Counted from the stretch's first letter, positions 20,128-29,755 are shown. The stretch: 51,761 nucleotides of DNA from an uncultured beta proteobacterium (GCA_902826155.1 CADEDU010000052.1:1-51761); one strand, 5' to 3'. Program-made: numbers and translations. Notes: generated by a model from the sequence alone, not told the origin.

Positions 20128-20148
20128 ACGGCGAAGCAAGGAACAACC

Positions 20149-20499
20149 ATGGATACTCAAGCCAAGCTTTACGGGGTGCACCTGTCGGCGCAGAAGGGGC
20201 GGCTGGTTGCCGATCAGATTCGCGGGTTGCAGGTGGAACGCGCGCTGAACCTGCTCGCATTCAGCCCCAAGAAGGCCGCGCGCATCATCAAGAAGGTCGT
20301 CGAATCGGCGATCGCCAACGCCGAGCAGAACGCAGGTGCCGACGTCGACGAACTGAAGGTCAAACGCATCATGGTCGAGCAAGGCCCCTCGGTGAAGCGA
20401 TTCCATGCACGTGCCAAGGGGCGCGGCAATCGGATCACCAAGCCGACCTGCCATATCTTCGTGACCGTCAGCGACGACGCTGCCGGCAAACGCGCCTGA
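20149..20499 (+). CDS. rplV: 50S ribosomal protein L22
   Basis: L22 (116 residues) contributes a beta-hairpin to the exit tunnel constriction. The first helix ([19 protein letters not shown]) and the tunnel hairpin ([20 protein letters not shown], about residues 83-102) are complete, so the macrolide-related loop is not deleted. Unlike the usual MxxKAxLRxxRxSxxK opening, the N-terminus reads [17 protein letters not shown], a small lineage variation. It precedes rpsC by 29 bases. Confidence 0.96.
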   Translation: MDTQAKLYGVHLSAQKGRLVADQIRGLQVERALNLLAFSPKKAARIIKKVVESAIANAEQNAGADVDELKVKRIMVEQGPSVKRFHARAKGRGNRITKPTCHIFVTVSDDAAGKRA

Positions 20500-20528
20500 C
20501 GCCCAACCGAATCGGAAGCGAGAACACG

Positions 20529-21458
20529 ATGGGACAGAAGATCCACCCGACTGGATTCCGCCTGGCGGTGAGCCGCAACTGGAGTTCGCGCTGGTACGCG
20601 AACAGCCGCTCGTTCGCCGGCATGCTCAACGAAGATCTGCGCGTGCGCGACTTCCTGCGCAAGAAGCTTTCGCATGCCTCGGTGGGGCGCGTGGTGATCG
20701 AACGTCCAGCGAAGGACGCGCGCATCACCATTCACAGTGCTCGCCCCGGCGTGGTCATCGGCAAGAAGGGCGAGGACATCGAAGGCTTGAAAGCGCAGTT
20801 GCGCAAACTGCTCGGTGTGCAGGCGGTGCACGTCAACATCGAGGAGATCCGCAAGCCCGAGATCGATGCGCAACTGGTGGCCGACTCGATCGCCCAGCAG
20901 CTCGAGAAGCGCATCATGTTCCGCCGCGCGATGAAGCGGGCGATGCAGAACGCCATGCGCCTGGGCGCGCAGGGCATCAAGATCATGAGTGCCGGGCGGC
21001 TGAACGGAATCGAGATCGCCCGTACCGAGTGGTACCGCGAAGGGCGGGTGCCGCTGCACACCCTGCGGGCCGACATCGACTACGGTTTTTCCGAAGCGAA
21101 GACGACCTACGGCGTGATCGGCGTCAAAGTGTGGATCTACAAGGGCGAGATCCTGGCGCGCGGCGAGCAGCCTGCCGCGGGCGCAGCGCCGGCGGTAGCC
21201 GAAGAGCCAACCGCACCAAGGCGTGGGCGCAAGACGTTGTCTCGGCCGGGCAAGGCCGACGCTGCAGCGGAGGCCAAGCCTGAACCTGCCGCACCCACGA
21301 GCGAGCCACCGAAGGCACCGCAGCGCTTGCGCGTGCGCAAGGCTTCCGACGCGGCCAAGAGTGATTCAGTCGCCAAACCCGACGGCGATGCCAAGGGCAA
21401 AGCGCCCGCGGCGGCGAAAGTGAAGAAACCAGGAGCGGGCGATGCTTCAACCAGCTAG
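20529..21458 (+). CDS. rpsC: 30S ribosomal protein S3 with a long low-complexity C-terminal tail
   Basis: S3 lines the mRNA entry channel and takes part in mRNA unwinding. Residues 1-210 are the normal S3, with the type-II KH domain ([18 protein letters not shown], about 76-93) and the C-terminal domain ending [15 protein letters not shown]. Residues from about 215 to 309 form an Ala/Pro/Lys/Glu-rich tail with no fold, making the protein clearly longer than E. coli S3 (233). The last 17 bases overlap rplP. The tail keeps the same GC-rich coding character, so it is not a frameshift artefact that I can detect. Confidence 0.97.
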   Translation: MGQKIHPTGFRLAVSRNWSSRWYANSRSFAGMLNEDLRVRDFLRKKLSHASVGRVVIERPAKDARITIHSARPGVVIGKKGEDIEGLKAQLRKLLGVQAVHVNIEEIRKPEIDAQLVADSIAQQLEKRIMFRRAMKRAMQNAMRLGAQGIKIMSAGRLNGIEIARTEWYREGRVPLHTLRADIDYGFSEAKTTYGVIGVKVWIYKGEILARGEQPAAGAAPAVAEEPTAPRRGRKTLSRPGKADAAAEAKPEPAAPTSEPPKAPQRLRVRKASDAAKSDSVAKPDGDAKGKAPAAAKVKKPGAGDASTS

Positions 21459-21858
21459 AACCAAGTACCGCAAGCAGCAGAAGGGGCGCAATCGCGGCAT
21501 CGCGACGCGCGGCAACAAGGTGTCGTTCGGCGAGTACGGCTTGAAGGCGATCGTCCGCGGGCGCCTGACCGCCCGGCAAATCGAGGCGGCACGACGCGCC
21601 ATGACCCGCCACATCAAACGCGGCGGCCGGATCTGGATCCGGATTTTCCCCGACAAGCCGATCTCGCAGAAACCCGCCGAGGTTCGCATGGGCAACGGCA
21701 AGGGCAATCCCGAGTACTTCGTGTGCGAGATCCATCCGGGCAAGGTGCTCTATGAGATGGACGGCGTCGACGAGACGCTGGCGCGCGAGGCCTTCGCGCT
21801 GGCTGCCGCGAAGCTGCCGCTGAAGACAACGTTCGTGCATCGCCAAGTGGGGGCCTGA
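21442..21858 (+). CDS. rplP: 50S ribosomal protein L16
   Basis: L16 (138 residues) organises the A-site region and the central protuberance. It begins [20 protein letters not shown] and contains EVRMGNGKG, with R82 corresponding to the arginine hydroxylated by YcfD in E. coli. The start lies inside the end of rpsC (17-base overlap) with AGGAG in AACCAGGAGCGGGCG upstream. rpmC begins three bases after the stop. Confidence 0.98.
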   Translation: MLQPARTKYRKQQKGRNRGIATRGNKVSFGEYGLKAIVRGRLTARQIEAARRAMTRHIKRGGRIWIRIFPDKPISQKPAEVRMGNGKGNPEYFVCEIHPGKVLYEMDGVDETLAREAFALAAAKLPLKTTFVHRQVGA

Positions 21859-21861
21859 CCG

Positions 21862-22062
21862 ATGAAAGCCACCGAACTCCGCAGCAAAGACGGCGCCGAT
21901 CTCGCCAAAGAGCTGTCCGACCTCTTGCGCGCCCAGTTCTCGCTGCGCATGCAAAAGGCGACGCAGCAACTCACCAACACCAGTCAGTTGCGCCGCGTGC
22001 GTCGCGATATCGCGCGCGCCAAGACCATCATCGGACAGAAGCAGAAAGAGAAAGCCAAGTGA
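21862..22062 (+). CDS. rpmC: 50S ribosomal protein L29
   Basis: L29 (66 residues) is a two-helix protein beside the tunnel exit, next to L23. The pattern [20 protein letters not shown] ... [17 protein letters not shown] is typical. It starts three bases after rplP and its stop overlaps a possible GTG start of rpsQ (GTGA), an arrangement that couples the two. Confidence 0.96.
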   Translation: MKATELRSKDGADLAKELSDLLRAQFSLRMQKATQQLTNTSQLRRVRRDIARAKTIIGQKQKEKAK

Positions 22063-22067
22063 CCGCC

Positions 22068-22349
22068 ATGGCCGATACTCAAGCACAACCCCGCGCCAAG
22101 ACGATCCGCACCCTCACCGGTCGGGTAGTGAGCGACAAGATGTCCAAGACGATTACCGTGCTGGTCGAGCGCCGGGTCGCGCACCCGCTGTACGGAAAAA
22201 TCGTGACGCGCTCGAAGAAGTACCACGCCCATGACGCCAACGAGGAGTGCAAGCAGGGCGATATGGTGCAGATCGAGGAGTGTCGCCCGATCTCCAAGAC
22301 CAAGGCTTGGCGGGTGGCAAAGCTGGTCGAGCGGGCCAAGACGATCTGA
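22068..22349 (+). CDS. rpsQ: 30S ribosomal protein S17
   Basis: S17 (93 residues from this ATG) is an OB-fold primary binder of 16S rRNA. The core [20 protein letters not shown] and the [15 protein letters not shown] loop are clear. An alternative GTG at 22059 overlaps the rpmC stop and has a better-spaced AAAGAG, which would add three residues (MTA). It is the last gene before a 260-base gap with an internal promoter. Confidence 0.95.
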   Translation: MADTQAQPRAKTIRTLTGRVVSDKMSKTITVLVERRVAHPLYGKIVTRSKKYHAHDANEECKQGDMVQIEECRPISKTKAWRVAKLVERAKTI

Positions 22350-22390
22350 GCGTGACCCGAGCGGGCGCGCGATGTCGGAACGAGACCTTC

Positions 22391-22420
22391 TTGCCATAGC
22401 CATACCGGTATTGCTAACAT
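22391..22420 (+). promoter_or_regulatory. Probable internal promoter for the spc genes in the rpsQ-rplN gap
   Basis: TTGCCA (22391-22396) and TAACAT (22415-22420) lie 18 bases apart, followed by AGCGAGCTTTTTT. The gap (22350-22609) holds no credible reading frame. E. coli has its spc promoter at the same position before rplN, which supports the call. The two boxes each differ from consensus at two or so positions. Confidence 0.55.
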
Positions 22421-22609
22421 AGCGAGCTTTTTTCGCCTCGTCGGGGCTGTAGCGGTACCAACCAGCACCGGTTCAGGCAGCGTCACCCGCTGGCCGCGCC
22501 CCTCTGGCGCATGCCGGCCAACCTCCCGAACGGGATCCAAGACTGACCGCCAGTGCGCATTGGTCCATCGCGGGCCGGGCGCAGCGGGACAAGTTGGAGA
22601 GCAGAACAA

Positions 22610-22978
22610 ATGATTCAGATGCAAAGCGTTTTGGACGTCGCCGACAACACCGGCGCACGCTCCGTCATGTGTATCAAGGTGTTGGGCGGATCGAAGCGTC
22701 GCTACGCCGAGATCGGCGACGTCATCAAGGTGAGCGTCAAAGACGCAGCGCCGCGCGGCAGGGTCAAGAAGGGCGAGATCTACCACGCCGTCGTGGTGCG
22801 CACCGCCAAGGGCGTGCGCCGACCCGACGGCTCGCTCATCCGCTTCGACTCCAACGCAGCCGTGCTGCTGTCGAACAAGTTCGAGCCGATCGGCACACGC
22901 ATCTTCGGACCGGTTACGCGCGAGCTTCGTACCGAGCGATTCATGAAGATCGTCTCGCTCGCGCCTGAAGTCCTTTAA
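22610..22978 (+). CDS. rplN: 50S ribosomal protein L14
   Basis: L14 (122 residues) forms intersubunit bridges with h14 of 16S rRNA and is the docking site of the silencing factor Rsf[21 protein letters not shown] is the standard start, with GGAG ten bases upstream, so the longer frame from 22553 is rejected. The basic loop [21 protein letters not shown] is intact. It is the first gene of the spc group and lies 14 bases ahead of rplX. Confidence 0.98.
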   Translation: MIQMQSVLDVADNTGARSVMCIKVLGGSKRRYAEIGDVIKVSVKDAAPRGRVKKGEIYHAVVVRTAKGVRRPDGSLIRFDSNAAVLLSNKFEPIGTRIFGPVTRELRTERFMKIVSLAPEVL

Positions 22979-22992
22979 GGAGCGAGGACACT

Positions 22993-23325
22993 ATGCAACG
23001 CATCAAGAAAGGCGACGACGTGATGGTCATCGCCGGCCGCGACAAGGGCAAGCGCGGCACGGTCACGCGCTGGGTCGACGACGAGCATCTGATCGTCGAG
23101 GGCATTCACCGCGTCAAGCGGCACATGCGCCCCAATCCGATGCGCGGTATCCAGGGCGGCATCGTTGACAAAGACCTGCCGATCCACGTCTCGAACGTGG
23201 CCCTGTTCAACGCGCAGACCGGCAAGGCCGATCGCGTCGGTTTCAAGACCATCGGCGCCGGAGCCGATGAACGCATGGTGCGCATATTCAAGTCGACGGG
23301 CGAGCTCGTCGATCCGGCCAGCTGA
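22993..23325 (+). CDS. rplX: 50S ribosomal protein L24
   Basis: L24 (110 residues) starts assembly of the 50S subunit and lies near the tunnel exit. The KOW motif occupies residues 9-25 ([16 protein letters not shown]). The [20 protein letters not shown] segment is typical of proteobacterial L24. AAGGAG overlapping the end of rplN serves as the ribosome site. A hairpin follows in the gap before rplE. Confidence 0.97.
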   Translation: MQRIKKGDDVMVIAGRDKGKRGTVTRWVDDEHLIVEGIHRVKRHMRPNPMRGIQGGIVDKDLPIHVSNVALFNAQTGKADRVGFKTIGAGADERMVRIFKSTGELVDPAS

Positions 23326-23329
23326 GGCG

Positions 23330-23352
23330 TCTCGACCTAGCATCCATCGAGA
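23330..23352 (+). promoter_or_regulatory. Small hairpin in the rplX-rplE gap (candidate S8 operator)
   Basis: TCTCGA (23330-23335) pairs with TCGAGA (23347-23352) around eleven bases, ten bases before the rplE start. In E. coli the S8 repressor binds the spc mRNA at the rplX-rplE junction, so the position is suggestive. The E. coli S8 consensus internal loop was not verified here. Confidence 0.35.
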
Positions 23353-23361
23353 TCGAAAAAC

Positions 23362-23904
23362 ATGGCACGACTCCAAGAGCACTATCAGAAGACGGTGGTT
23401 CCCGAACTGATGAAGAAGTTCGGCTACCAGTCGATCATGCAGGTTCCGCGCATCACCAAGATCACGGTGAACATGGGCGTGGGCGAGGCTACGCAGGACA
23501 AGAAGATCCTCGACAACGCCGTGGGCGATCTCACCAAGATCGCCGGGCAGAAACCGGTCGTCACGAAGGCGCGCAAATCGATCGCCACCTTCAAGATCCG
23601 CAAGGACTATCCGATCGGCTGCATGGTGACGTTGCGTGGTCAGCGTATGTACGAATTCCTCGATCGTCTGGTCTCGATCGCGATCCCGCGTATCCGCGAC
23701 TTCCGCGGTGTATCCAACCGCGCCTTCGACGGCCGCGGCAACTACAACCTCGGCGTGAAGGAACAGATCATCTTTCCCGAGATCGACTACGACAAGATCG
23801 ACACTTTGCGCGGCATGAACATCAGCATCACCACGAGCGCTCGTTCCGACGACGAAGCGCGCGCGCTGCTGCAGGCGTTCAAGTTCCCGCTGCGGACCAA
23901 TTGA
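23362..23904 (+). CDS. rplE: 50S ribosomal protein L5
   Basis: L5 (180 residues) binds 5S rRNA and contacts the P-site tRNA and S13. Recognisable parts are [36 protein letters not shown] and the P-site loop [19 protein letters not shown]. The stop TGA overlaps the ATG of a 35-codon frame (TGATG), which fills most of the unusually long gap before rpsN. Confidence 0.98.
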   Translation: MARLQEHYQKTVVPELMKKFGYQSIMQVPRITKITVNMGVGEATQDKKILDNAVGDLTKIAGQKPVVTKARKSIATFKIRKDYPIGCMVTLRGQRMYEFLDRLVSIAIPRIRDFRGVSNRAFDGRGNYNLGVKEQIIFPEIDYDKIDTLRGMNISITTSARSDDEARALLQAFKFPLRTN

Positions 23905-24011
23905 TGTCCACACGAGCGCAGCGCAACGATCTCATGAACGTCCTCCTGAACGTCCCCATGACCTCCCATTCATGCAACCAGGCCGCGGCGATGTGGCCCG
24001 TCCAACCATAG
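23904..24011 (+). CDS. Possible 35-residue peptide between rplE and rpsN
   Basis: The ATG overlaps the rplE stop by one base (TGATG), and the frame ends with TAG eight bases before the rpsN ATG. It therefore fills a 115-base gap that in relatives is usually a few tens of bases. The translation begins [19 protein letters not shown] and resembles nothing I know. It contains a direct repeat of TGAACGTCC (near 23935 and 23947). No Shine-Dalgarno is evident, so expression would depend on re-initiation after rplE. It may be an accident of the gap. Confidence 0.25.
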   Translation: MSTRAQRNDLMNVLLNVPMTSHSCNQAAAMWPVQP

Positions 24012-24019
24012 GGTGCGCG

Positions 24020-24325
24020 ATGGCAAAACTCGCACTAGTGAACCGTGAGCAGAAGAAGCGCAAGGCCGTCGCGAAGTTCGCGGCCAAACGCAAGGAGCTG
24101 ATCGCGTTGCTCAAGGATACGAAGATCTCCGACGAGGAGCGCGACGAGGCGCGGACGAAATTCCAGCAGCTGCCGCGCAATGCCTCGCCGGCACGGTTGC
24201 GCAACCGTTGCCAGCTGACCGGCCGGCCGCGCGGGGTGTTCCGCAAGTTCGGGCTGGGGCGCAACAAGCTGCGCGAAGCAGCCATGCGCGGCGAGATTCC
24301 CGGCCTGACCAAGGCGAGCTGGTAG
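24020..24325 (+). CDS. rpsN: 30S ribosomal protein S14 (long, zinc-independent form)
   Basis: S14 (101 residues) belongs to the 30S head. I start at ATG 24020 ([15 protein letters not shown]). The frame is open 48 bases further up but without homology. It is the long form: only one cysteine (CQLTGRPRG) remains where the zinc form has four. The C-terminal signature [21 protein letters not shown] is complete. rpsH follows 13 bases later. Confidence 0.97.
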   Translation: MAKLALVNREQKKRKAVAKFAAKRKELIALLKDTKISDEERDEARTKFQQLPRNASPARLRNRCQLTGRPRGVFRKFGLGRNKLREAAMRGEIPGLTKASW

Positions 24326-24338
24326 AGGAGCGGCCGAA

Positions 24339-24734
24339 ATGAGCATGACCGATCCGGTCGCCGACATGCTGACGCGCATTCGCACTGCGCAAAGCGTCGG
24401 TAAGACTGTTGTGAAGATGCCTTCCTCGAAGTTGAAGTCGGCGATCGCGCAGGTGTTGCACGACGAGGGCTATATCGACGGCTTCAAGATCAGCCAGAGC
24501 GGCCCCAAGAGCGAGATGGAAATCGGCCTGCGCTATTACGCCGGTCGTCCGGTGATCGAGCGCCTGGAGCGGGTGAGCCGACCCGGGCTGCGCATCTACA
24601 AGGGCGCGCGCGAGATTCCGAAGGTGATGAACGGCCTGGGCGTGGCGATCGTATCGACCTCGCAGGGTGTGATGACCGATCGCAAGGCACGCGCGAGCGG
24701 CGTCGGCGGCGAAGTGTTGTGCATCGTCGCGTAA
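24339..24734 (+). CDS. rpsH: 30S ribosomal protein S8
   Basis: S8 (131 residues) organises the central domain of 16S rRNA and, in E. coli, represses the spc operon. GAGGAG eight bases before ATG 24339 decides this start over the ATG two codons later. [18 protein letters not shown] and the C-terminal signature [20 protein letters not shown] are standard. The likely operator lies two genes upstream. Confidence 0.98.
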   Translation: MSMTDPVADMLTRIRTAQSVGKTVVKMPSSKLKSAIAQVLHDEGYIDGFKISQSGPKSEMEIGLRYYAGRPVIERLERVSRPGLRIYKGAREIPKVMNGLGVAIVSTSQGVMTDRKARASGVGGEVLCIVA

Positions 24735-24744
24735 GGGGAAAGAC

Positions 24745-25278
24745 ATGTCCCGAGTTGGAAAGAATCCGATCGCAGTGCCCAAAGGTGTCGAAGTGACCGT
24801 TGCGCCGGACCAGGTGTCGGTGAAGGGGCCGCTTGGCACGCTGTCGCAGCGGCTGCACGGCGATGTCCGCGTCAAGCGCGACGGCGAACAGCTCCTGGTG
24901 GAACTCGCGGCGGAGACGCCGGAGGCCAACGCGATGTCGGGCACCACGCGCGCGCTGCTGGCCAACATGGTGCAGGGTGTATCCAAAGGCTTCGAGCGCC
25001 GCTTGACGCTGGTCGGCGTCGGCTATCGCGCTCAGGCGCAGGGCGACAAACTCAATCTGTCGCTCGGTTTCTCCCACCCGGTGGTGCATCCGATGCCCAA
25101 GGGCGTCAAGGTGGAGACGCCGACCCAGACCGAGATCGTATTGAAGGGTGTGGACAAGCAACTCGTCGGGCAGGTCGCGGCCGAAGTCCGCGGCTATCGG
25201 CCGCCGGAGCCCTACAAGGGCAAGGGCGTACGTTATGCCGACGAGCGCGTGGTCCTCAAGGAAACCAAGAAGAAGTAG
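24745..25278 (+). CDS. rplF: 50S ribosomal protein L6
   Basis: L6 (177 residues, standard) consists of two similar domains and sits near the sarcin-ricin loop. [17 protein letters not shown] opens it, and the C-terminal signature [24 protein letters not shown] is complete. A GGGGAAAG ribosome site precedes the ATG. rplR starts 11 bases later. Confidence 0.98.
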   Translation: MSRVGKNPIAVPKGVEVTVAPDQVSVKGPLGTLSQRLHGDVRVKRDGEQLLVELAAETPEANAMSGTTRALLANMVQGVSKGFERRLTLVGVGYRAQAQGDKLNLSLGFSHPVVHPMPKGVKVETPTQTEIVLKGVDKQLVGQVAAEVRGYRPPEPYKGKGVRYADERVVLKETKKK

Positions 25279-25289
25279 GGCGAAGAGTC

Positions 25290-25646
25290 ATGGGCGACAA
25301 GAACATCGATCGGTTGCGTCGGGCGCGGCAGACCCGGCTCAAGATCCATCAGTTGCGCGTACCGCGGCTGGCGGTCCATCGCAGCAACTCGCACATCTAT
25401 GCGCAGTTGTACTCGGCCGACGGGACCAAGGTGCTCACCAGCGCCTCCACCGCCGAGAAGGAAGTGCGCACGACCGTGCCGCACGGCGGCAACAAGAACG
25501 CCGCCTCGCTGGTGGGCAAGCGCATTGCCGAGAAGGCCAAGACGCTGGGCATCGATCGCGTGGCGTTCGATCGCGGCGGCTATCAGTTCCACGGGCGCGT
25601 CAAGGCGCTCGCCGATGCGGCCCGCGAAGCGGGCCTGCAGTTCTAA
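25290..25646 (+). CDS. rplR: 50S ribosomal protein L18
   Basis: L18 (118 residues) binds 5S rRNA together with L5 and brings it into the large subunit. The basic N-terminus ([16 protein letters not shown]), the strand [14 protein letters not shown] and the C-terminal [24 protein letters not shown] are diagnostic. It lies between rplF and rpsE in the standard spc order. Confidence 0.97.
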   Translation: MGDKNIDRLRRARQTRLKIHQLRVPRLAVHRSNSHIYAQLYSADGTKVLTSASTAEKEVRTTVPHGGNKNAASLVGKRIAEKAKTLGIDRVAFDRGGYQFHGRVKALADAAREAGLQF

Positions 25647-25671
25647 CGGCAACAGTTCAAGGGACACTCAG

Positions 25672-26202
25672 ATGGCAAGGGCAGGCGGCAGAGGCCAGCG
25701 ATCGCAAGGCTCCGAGGAGCGCAGCGACGGGTTGCGCGAGAAGATGGTCGCGGTGAACCGCGTCACGAAGGTCGTGAAAGGCGGTCGCATCCTCGGTTTC
25801 GCTGCACTGACCGTGGTCGGCGACGGCGATGGCGCGGTCGGCATGGGCAAGGGCAAGGCGCGCGAAGTGCCGGTGGCGGTGCAGAAGGCGTTCGACGAGG
25901 CGCGGCGCAAGCTGATCCGCGTCGGGCTGAAGAACGGCACGGTGCACCACGCGGTGCATGGCCGGCACGGTGCCTCGCGGGTGCTGATCCATCCGGCATC
26001 GGCCGGTACCGGAATCATCGCGGGCGGACCGATGCGCGCGGTATTCGAGGTGGTGGGTGTCACCGACGTGCTGGCGAAGTGCCTCGGCTCCACCAACCCG
26101 TACAACGTCGTGCGCGCCACGCTGGATGCACTGGGCAAGGTGCGCGCGCCCGGTGAGATCGCCGCCAAGCGCGGCAAGACGGTCGAAGAGATCACGAGCT
26201 AG
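25672..26202 (+). CDS. rpsE: 30S ribosomal protein S5
   Basis: S5 (176 residues) lies at the mRNA entry tunnel and influences decoding accuracy. The dsRNA-binding-like N-terminal domain ([19 protein letters not shown]) is followed by the S5 C-terminal domain with [19 protein letters not shown] and [14 protein letters not shown]. The spectinomycin loop ([11 protein letters not shown]) is wild type as far as I can see. The frame is open far upstream, but ATG 25672 matches the family and has AAGGGA before it. Confidence 0.98.
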   Translation: MARAGGRGQRSQGSEERSDGLREKMVAVNRVTKVVKGGRILGFAALTVVGDGDGAVGMGKGKAREVPVAVQKAFDEARRKLIRVGLKNGTVHHAVHGRHGASRVLIHPASAGTGIIAGGPMRAVFEVVGVTDVLAKCLGSTNPYNVVRATLDALGKVRAPGEIAAKRGKTVEEITS

Positions 26203-26211
26203 AGGTTCCAC

Positions 26212-26391
26212 ATGGCCGAGAAGAAGGTGAAGGTCACCCTGGTGAAGAGCGTGGTGGGCCGCAAGGCCGGGCACGTGGCAACGGTGCGCGGCCTGGGGCT
26301 GCGCCGCATCGGGCAGACCGTCGAGCTTGCCGACACACCGGCAGTGCGGGGGATGATCAACCGCGTCAACTATCTCGTCCGGGCGCAGTGA
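26212..26391 (+). CDS. rpmD: 50S ribosomal protein L30
   Basis: A 59-residue protein, easily missed because of its length. It begins [20 protein letters not shown] and ends [11 protein letters not shown]. The [20 protein letters not shown] segment at about 16-35 is the L30 signature. Its place between rpsE (nine bases upstream) and rplO (34 bases downstream) is exactly that of rpmD in the spc operon. AGAGG lies just before the ATG. Confidence 0.97.
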   Translation: MAEKKVKVTLVKSVVGRKAGHVATVRGLGLRRIGQTVELADTPAVRGMINRVNYLVRAQ

Positions 26392-26425
26392 AGCGCACGA
26401 CATCGGCGATCAAGGATCAGCAGTC

Positions 26426-27100
26426 ATGCAACTGAACACTCTGAGTCCGGCACCCGGCTCGAAGAAGGCGCGGCGGCGCGTCGGTCGCGGCATCGGCTCC
26501 GGCCTGGGCAAGACCGCCGGTCGCGGCCACAAAGGCCAGAAGTCCCGTTCCGGCGGATTCCACAAGGTGGGGTTCGAAGGTGGGCAGATGCCGTTGCATC
26601 GGCGCCTGCCCAAGCGCGGCTTCGTCTCGCATCTGAAGCGTGTAACCGCCGAGGTCCGGTTGTCCGATCTGGATCGCCTGCAGGGCGAGGCGGTTGATCT
26701 GACGGTCCTGCGCGAAGCCGGATTGGTGCCTGCGCGTGCCGAGCGCGCCCGGATCATCCTTGCCGGTGCGATCACCAAGCGTTTCAACGTGAAGGACGTC
26801 GTCGTCACCAAGGGCGCGCGCGCGGCCATCGAGGCGCTCGGCGGCAGCGTGACGGTCGATCCGGAAGTTGCGAAGGCGGCCGAAGCACGTGCCGAGGCTG
26901 CCAAAGCGCGAGCCGACAAAGTTTCCGAAGCGCAGGCGCGCGCAAGCAAGGCCGACTCCGACAAGGCCGCCGAGAAGAAGGCCGCGGCCGATAAAGCGGC
27001 GACCAAGGCGTCAGGCGGCGGCAAGGCCAAGGGCGAAGCCAAACCCAAGGGTGAGGGCAAGGCCAAGTCGGCGCCGAAGGCCGAGGGCAAGGGCGCGTAA
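26426..27100 (+). CDS. rplO: 50S ribosomal protein L15 with a C-terminal Ala/Lys tail
   Basis: L15 is a late-assembling protein that threads through the 50S core. Residues 1-146 match the family: [20 protein letters not shown], the glycine-rich [17 protein letters not shown], and the C-terminal [18 protein letters not shown]. Residues from about 147 to 224 are an added Ala/Lys/Glu-rich tail, making the protein about half as long again as E. coli L15 (144). The tail has helical, highly charged repeats ([15 protein letters not shown]) followed by a Gly/Lys/Pro end resembling histone H1. Confidence 0.97.
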   Translation: MQLNTLSPAPGSKKARRRVGRGIGSGLGKTAGRGHKGQKSRSGGFHKVGFEGGQMPLHRRLPKRGFVSHLKRVTAEVRLSDLDRLQGEAVDLTVLREAGLVPARAERARIILAGAITKRFNVKDVVVTKGARAAIEALGGSVTVDPEVAKAAEARAEAAKARADKVSEAQARASKADSDKAAEKKAAADKAATKASGGGKAKGEAKPKGEGKAKSAPKAEGKGA

Positions 27101-27145
27101 CCCGACCCGATCAATCGACACAGTCCAACCAGGACGATCTCCAAC

Positions 27146-28477
27146 GTGGGCACCGCAGCCGCACAACTAGGCAAGACCGGCAAGTACGGCGATCTCAAAA
27201 AGAGATTGCTGTTTCTGCTGGGCGCGCTCGTCGTGTATCGCATCGGCGCGCACATTCCGGTCCCCGGCATCGATCCGGTGGAACTGGCCAAGCAGTTCCA
27301 GAGCCAGCAGGGCGGCATTCTGGGTCTGCTGAACATGTTTTCGGGCGGTGCGTTGTCGCGCTTCACGATCTTCGCCCTCGGCGTGATGCCCTACATCTCC
27401 GCCTCGATCATCATGCAGCTCATCACCACCGTGTCGCCACGGCTGGAGGCGCTGCGCAAGGAAGGGCAGGCGGGGCAGCGGGTCATCACCAAATACACGC
27501 GCTATGGCACGGTGGCGCTGGCGCTGTTCCAGGCGGTCGGAATCTCGATCGCGCTCGAGTCCACGCCGAATCTGGTCGTCGATCCGGGTCTGATGTTCCG
27601 CTTCGTCACGGTCACGACCCTGGTCACCGGCACGATGTTCCTGATGTGGCTGGGCGAGCAGATCACCGAGCGCGGTCTGGGCAACGGTATCTCGATCATC
27701 ATCTTCGCCGGCATCGCGGCGGGGCTACCGTCGGCGATCGGCGGGCTGTTCGAACTGGTCCGCACCGGAGCGATGCATCCGCTCTCCGCGATCCTCATCG
27801 TGCTCGCCGTGGTGCTAGTCACCTGGCTGGTGTGTTTCGTCGAGCGTGGCCAACGCAAGATCCTGGTGAACTACGCCAAACGCCAGATCGGGGCGCGCAC
27901 CATCGTCGGTGGGCAAAGCTCGCATCTGCCGTTCAAGCTCAACATGGCCGGCGTGATCCCGCCGATCTTCGCCTCCTCGATCATCCTGTTCCCGGCGACG
28001 ATCGCGCAGTGGTTCAGCGGTGCCGACTCGGCGACCTGGCTCAAGGACATCGCCGCGGAGCTCTCACCGGGGCGGCCGATCTACGTCCTTCTCTACGCGG
28101 TCGCGATCATCTTCTTCTGTTTTTTCTACACCGCGATCCAGTACAACCCGAAAGAAACGGCCGACAACCTCAAGAAGAGCGGCGCGTTCGTGCCAGGCAT
28201 CCGACCTGGCGATCAGACCGCGCGCTACCTGGAGCGAATCCTGTTGCGCCTGACGCTGGTGGGGGCGATCTACGTGACCCTCATCTGTCTATTGCCCGAG
28301 TTCCTGATCCTGAAGTGGAACGTGCCGTTCTATTTCGGCGGCACCTCGCTGCTGATCATCGTCGTGGTGACGATGGACTTCATGGCGCAGGTTCAGGCCT
28401 ATTTGATGACGCACCAATACGAAAGCCTGCTCAAGAAAGCCAATTTCAAGGGCGGAATGGGGTTCCCGACCAGATAA
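27146..28477 (+). CDS. secY: Protein translocase subunit SecY (GTG start)
   Basis: SecY (443 residues) is the channel of the Sec translocon and has ten predicted transmembrane helices. The first begins [46 protein letters not shown] spans the plug and helix 2 region (about 62-92), and the cytoplasmic loop before helix 9 contains [19 protein letters not shown] in CCAGGACG lies ten bases before the GTG. It is the last large gene of the spc group, and infA starts three bases after its stop. Partners SecE and SecG are encoded elsewhere. Confidence 0.99.
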   Translation: MGTAAAQLGKTGKYGDLKKRLLFLLGALVVYRIGAHIPVPGIDPVELAKQFQSQQGGILGLLNMFSGGALSRFTIFALGVMPYISASIIMQLITTVSPRLEALRKEGQAGQRVITKYTRYGTVALALFQAVGISIALESTPNLVVDPGLMFRFVTVTTLVTGTMFLMWLGEQITERGLGNGISIIIFAGIAAGLPSAIGGLFELVRTGAMHPLSAILIVLAVVLVTWLVCFVERGQRKILVNYAKRQIGARTIVGGQSSHLPFKLNMAGVIPPIFASSIILFPATIAQWFSGADSATWLKDIAAELSPGRPIYVLLYAVAIIFFCFFYTAIQYNPKETADNLKKSGAFVPGIRPGDQTARYLERILLRLTLVGAIYVTLICLLPEFLILKWNVPFYFGGTSLLIIVVVTMDFMAQVQAYLMTHQYESLLKKANFKGGMGFPTR

Positions 28478-28480
28478 ACC

Positions 28481-28699
28481 ATGGCCAAGTTAGATGTCAT
28501 CCAGATGCAGGGTGAGATCGTGGAAAACCTGCCGAACGCAACGTATCGCGTGAGGTTGGAAAACGGCCATGTCGTACTGGGATACATCTCCGGAAAGATG
28601 CGCATGCACTACATCCGCATCCTGCCCGGAGACAAGGTCACGGTGGAGCTGACGCCGTACGACCTGTCGCGCGCGCGGATCGTGTTCCGCGCCAAGTAA
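28481..28699 (+). CDS. infA: Translation initiation factor IF-1
   Basis: IF-1 (72 residues) blocks the A site during 30S initiation. It is an OB-fold protein with [20 protein letters not shown] at the start and the RNA-facing signature [20 protein letters not shown]. It is three bases behind secY and 31 bases ahead of rpmJ, the usual place in betaproteobacteria. Some betaproteobacteria carry a second infA elsewhere, which cannot be judged here. Confidence 0.97.
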   Translation: MAKLDVIQMQGEIVENLPNATYRVRLENGHVVLGYISGKMRMHYIRILPGDKVTVELTPYDLSRARIVFRAK

Positions 28700-28730
28700 C
28701 GCAGCAGCAGTCCGAGCCAGGAGTCTAGAG

Positions 28731-28844
28731 ATGAAAGTGCTGACATCAGTGGGCAAGCTGTGTCGCAACTGCAAGATCATTCGACGCAAAGGCGTCGTGC
28801 GCGTGATTTGCAAGGATCCGCGCCACAAGCAACGGCAGGGTTGA
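28731..28844 (+). CDS. rpmJ: 50S ribosomal protein L36 (zinc form)
   Basis: A 37-residue protein between infA and rpsM. It begins [20 protein letters not shown] and carries the complete zinc ligands C11, C14, C27 and H32, so it is the zinc-binding C+ type. AGGAG in CCAGGAGTCTAGAG gives the ribosome site. If a zinc-free paralogue exists elsewhere, expression would probably switch between them under zinc limitation. None is visible here. Confidence 0.97.
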   Translation: MKVLTSVGKLCRNCKIIRRKGVVRVICKDPRHKQRQG

Positions 28845-28893
28845 GGCGCGCGCGCACTCGATCGCCTGAACAGTCCGAACGGAGCTAACGCCT

Positions 28894-29274
28894 ATGGCGC
28901 GTATCGCTGGAGTCAACATCCCCAATCATCAACATGCATGGATCGCCTTGCAGTCGATCTACGGCATCGGTCGCACCCGCGCCAAGGTGATCTGTGTGGC
29001 CGCGCGTATCGACACCACGACCAAGGTGAAAGACCTCGACGAGAGCGCGCTCGAGCGGCTGCGCGAGCAGATCGCCAAGATCAGCGTCGAAGGCGATCTG
29101 CGCCGCGAAGTGTCGATGAACATCAAGCGGCTCATGGATCTTGGCTGCTATCGCGGCACGCGGCATCGCAAGGGGCTGCCGGCACGCGGGCAGCGTACCC
29201 GTACCAACGCCCGCACCCGCAAGGGACCGCGCAAGGCGCCGATCGCCGGCAAGGCCCAACCCGGCAAGACCTGA
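28894..29274 (+). CDS. rpsM: 30S ribosomal protein S13
   Basis: S13 (126 residues) contacts the P-site tRNA and forms bridges B1a/b with the large subunit. It begins [20 protein letters not shown] and contains [17 protein letters not shown]. The C-terminal signature [25 protein letters not shown] is complete, with a short basic tail. It opens the alpha operon. No separate promoter was seen in the 49-base gap from rpmJ. Confidence 0.98.
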   Translation: MARIAGVNIPNHQHAWIALQSIYGIGRTRAKVICVAARIDTTTKVKDLDESALERLREQIAKISVEGDLRREVSMNIKRLMDLGCYRGTRHRKGLPARGQRTRTNARTRKGPRKAPIAGKAQPGKT

Positions 29275-29314
29275 GCGACGCCGTTCGGCACATCGACACT
29301 AGGAACAGAACCCA

Positions 29315-29728
29315 ATGGCCAGACCCCCGAGTCCCGCAGCCGCCGCTGCAGCAGCGCGAGCGCGCAAAAAGGTACGCAAGAACGTCGTCGAGGCGATCGC
29401 GCACGTGCACGCCTCGTTCAACAACACCATCATCACCATCACTGACCGGCAGGGCAACACGCTGTCCTGGTCGACCTCGGGTGGTGCCGGTTTCAAGGGC
29501 TCGCGCAAGAGCACCCCGTTTGCGGCGCAGGTAGCTGCCGAGAAGGCAGGGCGCATCGCATTGGAATGTGGTGTGAAGAACGTCGAGGTGCTCATCAAGG
29601 GTCCAGGCCCGGGCCGCGAATCCGCGGTACGTGCGCTCAACGCCCTGGGGATGAAGGTCAGCAGCATCGCCGACATCACGCCTGTTCCACACAATGGTTG
29701 CCGCCCGCCCAAGCGGCGTCGCATCTAG
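29315..29728 (+). CDS. rpsK: 30S ribosomal protein S11
   Basis: S11 (137 residues) forms the platform of the 30S subunit beside the E-site m[41 protein letters not shown] sequence (here [20 protein letters not shown]) and the C-terminal [14 protein letters not shown] are standard. The N-terminus carries an alanine run ([16 protein letters not shown]) in place of the lysine-rich opening of relatives. Confidence 0.97.
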   Translation: MARPPSPAAAAAAARARKKVRKNVVEAIAHVHASFNNTIITITDRQGNTLSWSTSGGAGFKGSRKSTPFAAQVAAEKAGRIALECGVKNVEVLIKGPGPGRESAVRALNALGMKVSSIADITPVPHNGCRPPKRRRI

Positions 29729-29755
29729 TACTGGTTATCAGTCAGGAGAATCGCA

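Noticed and set aside
26868..27170. Alternative-frame reading frame over the L15 tail, possible frameshift
   Set aside because: The L15 frame stays open to a proper stop and keeps its charged pattern. The other frame is Arg/Pro noise.
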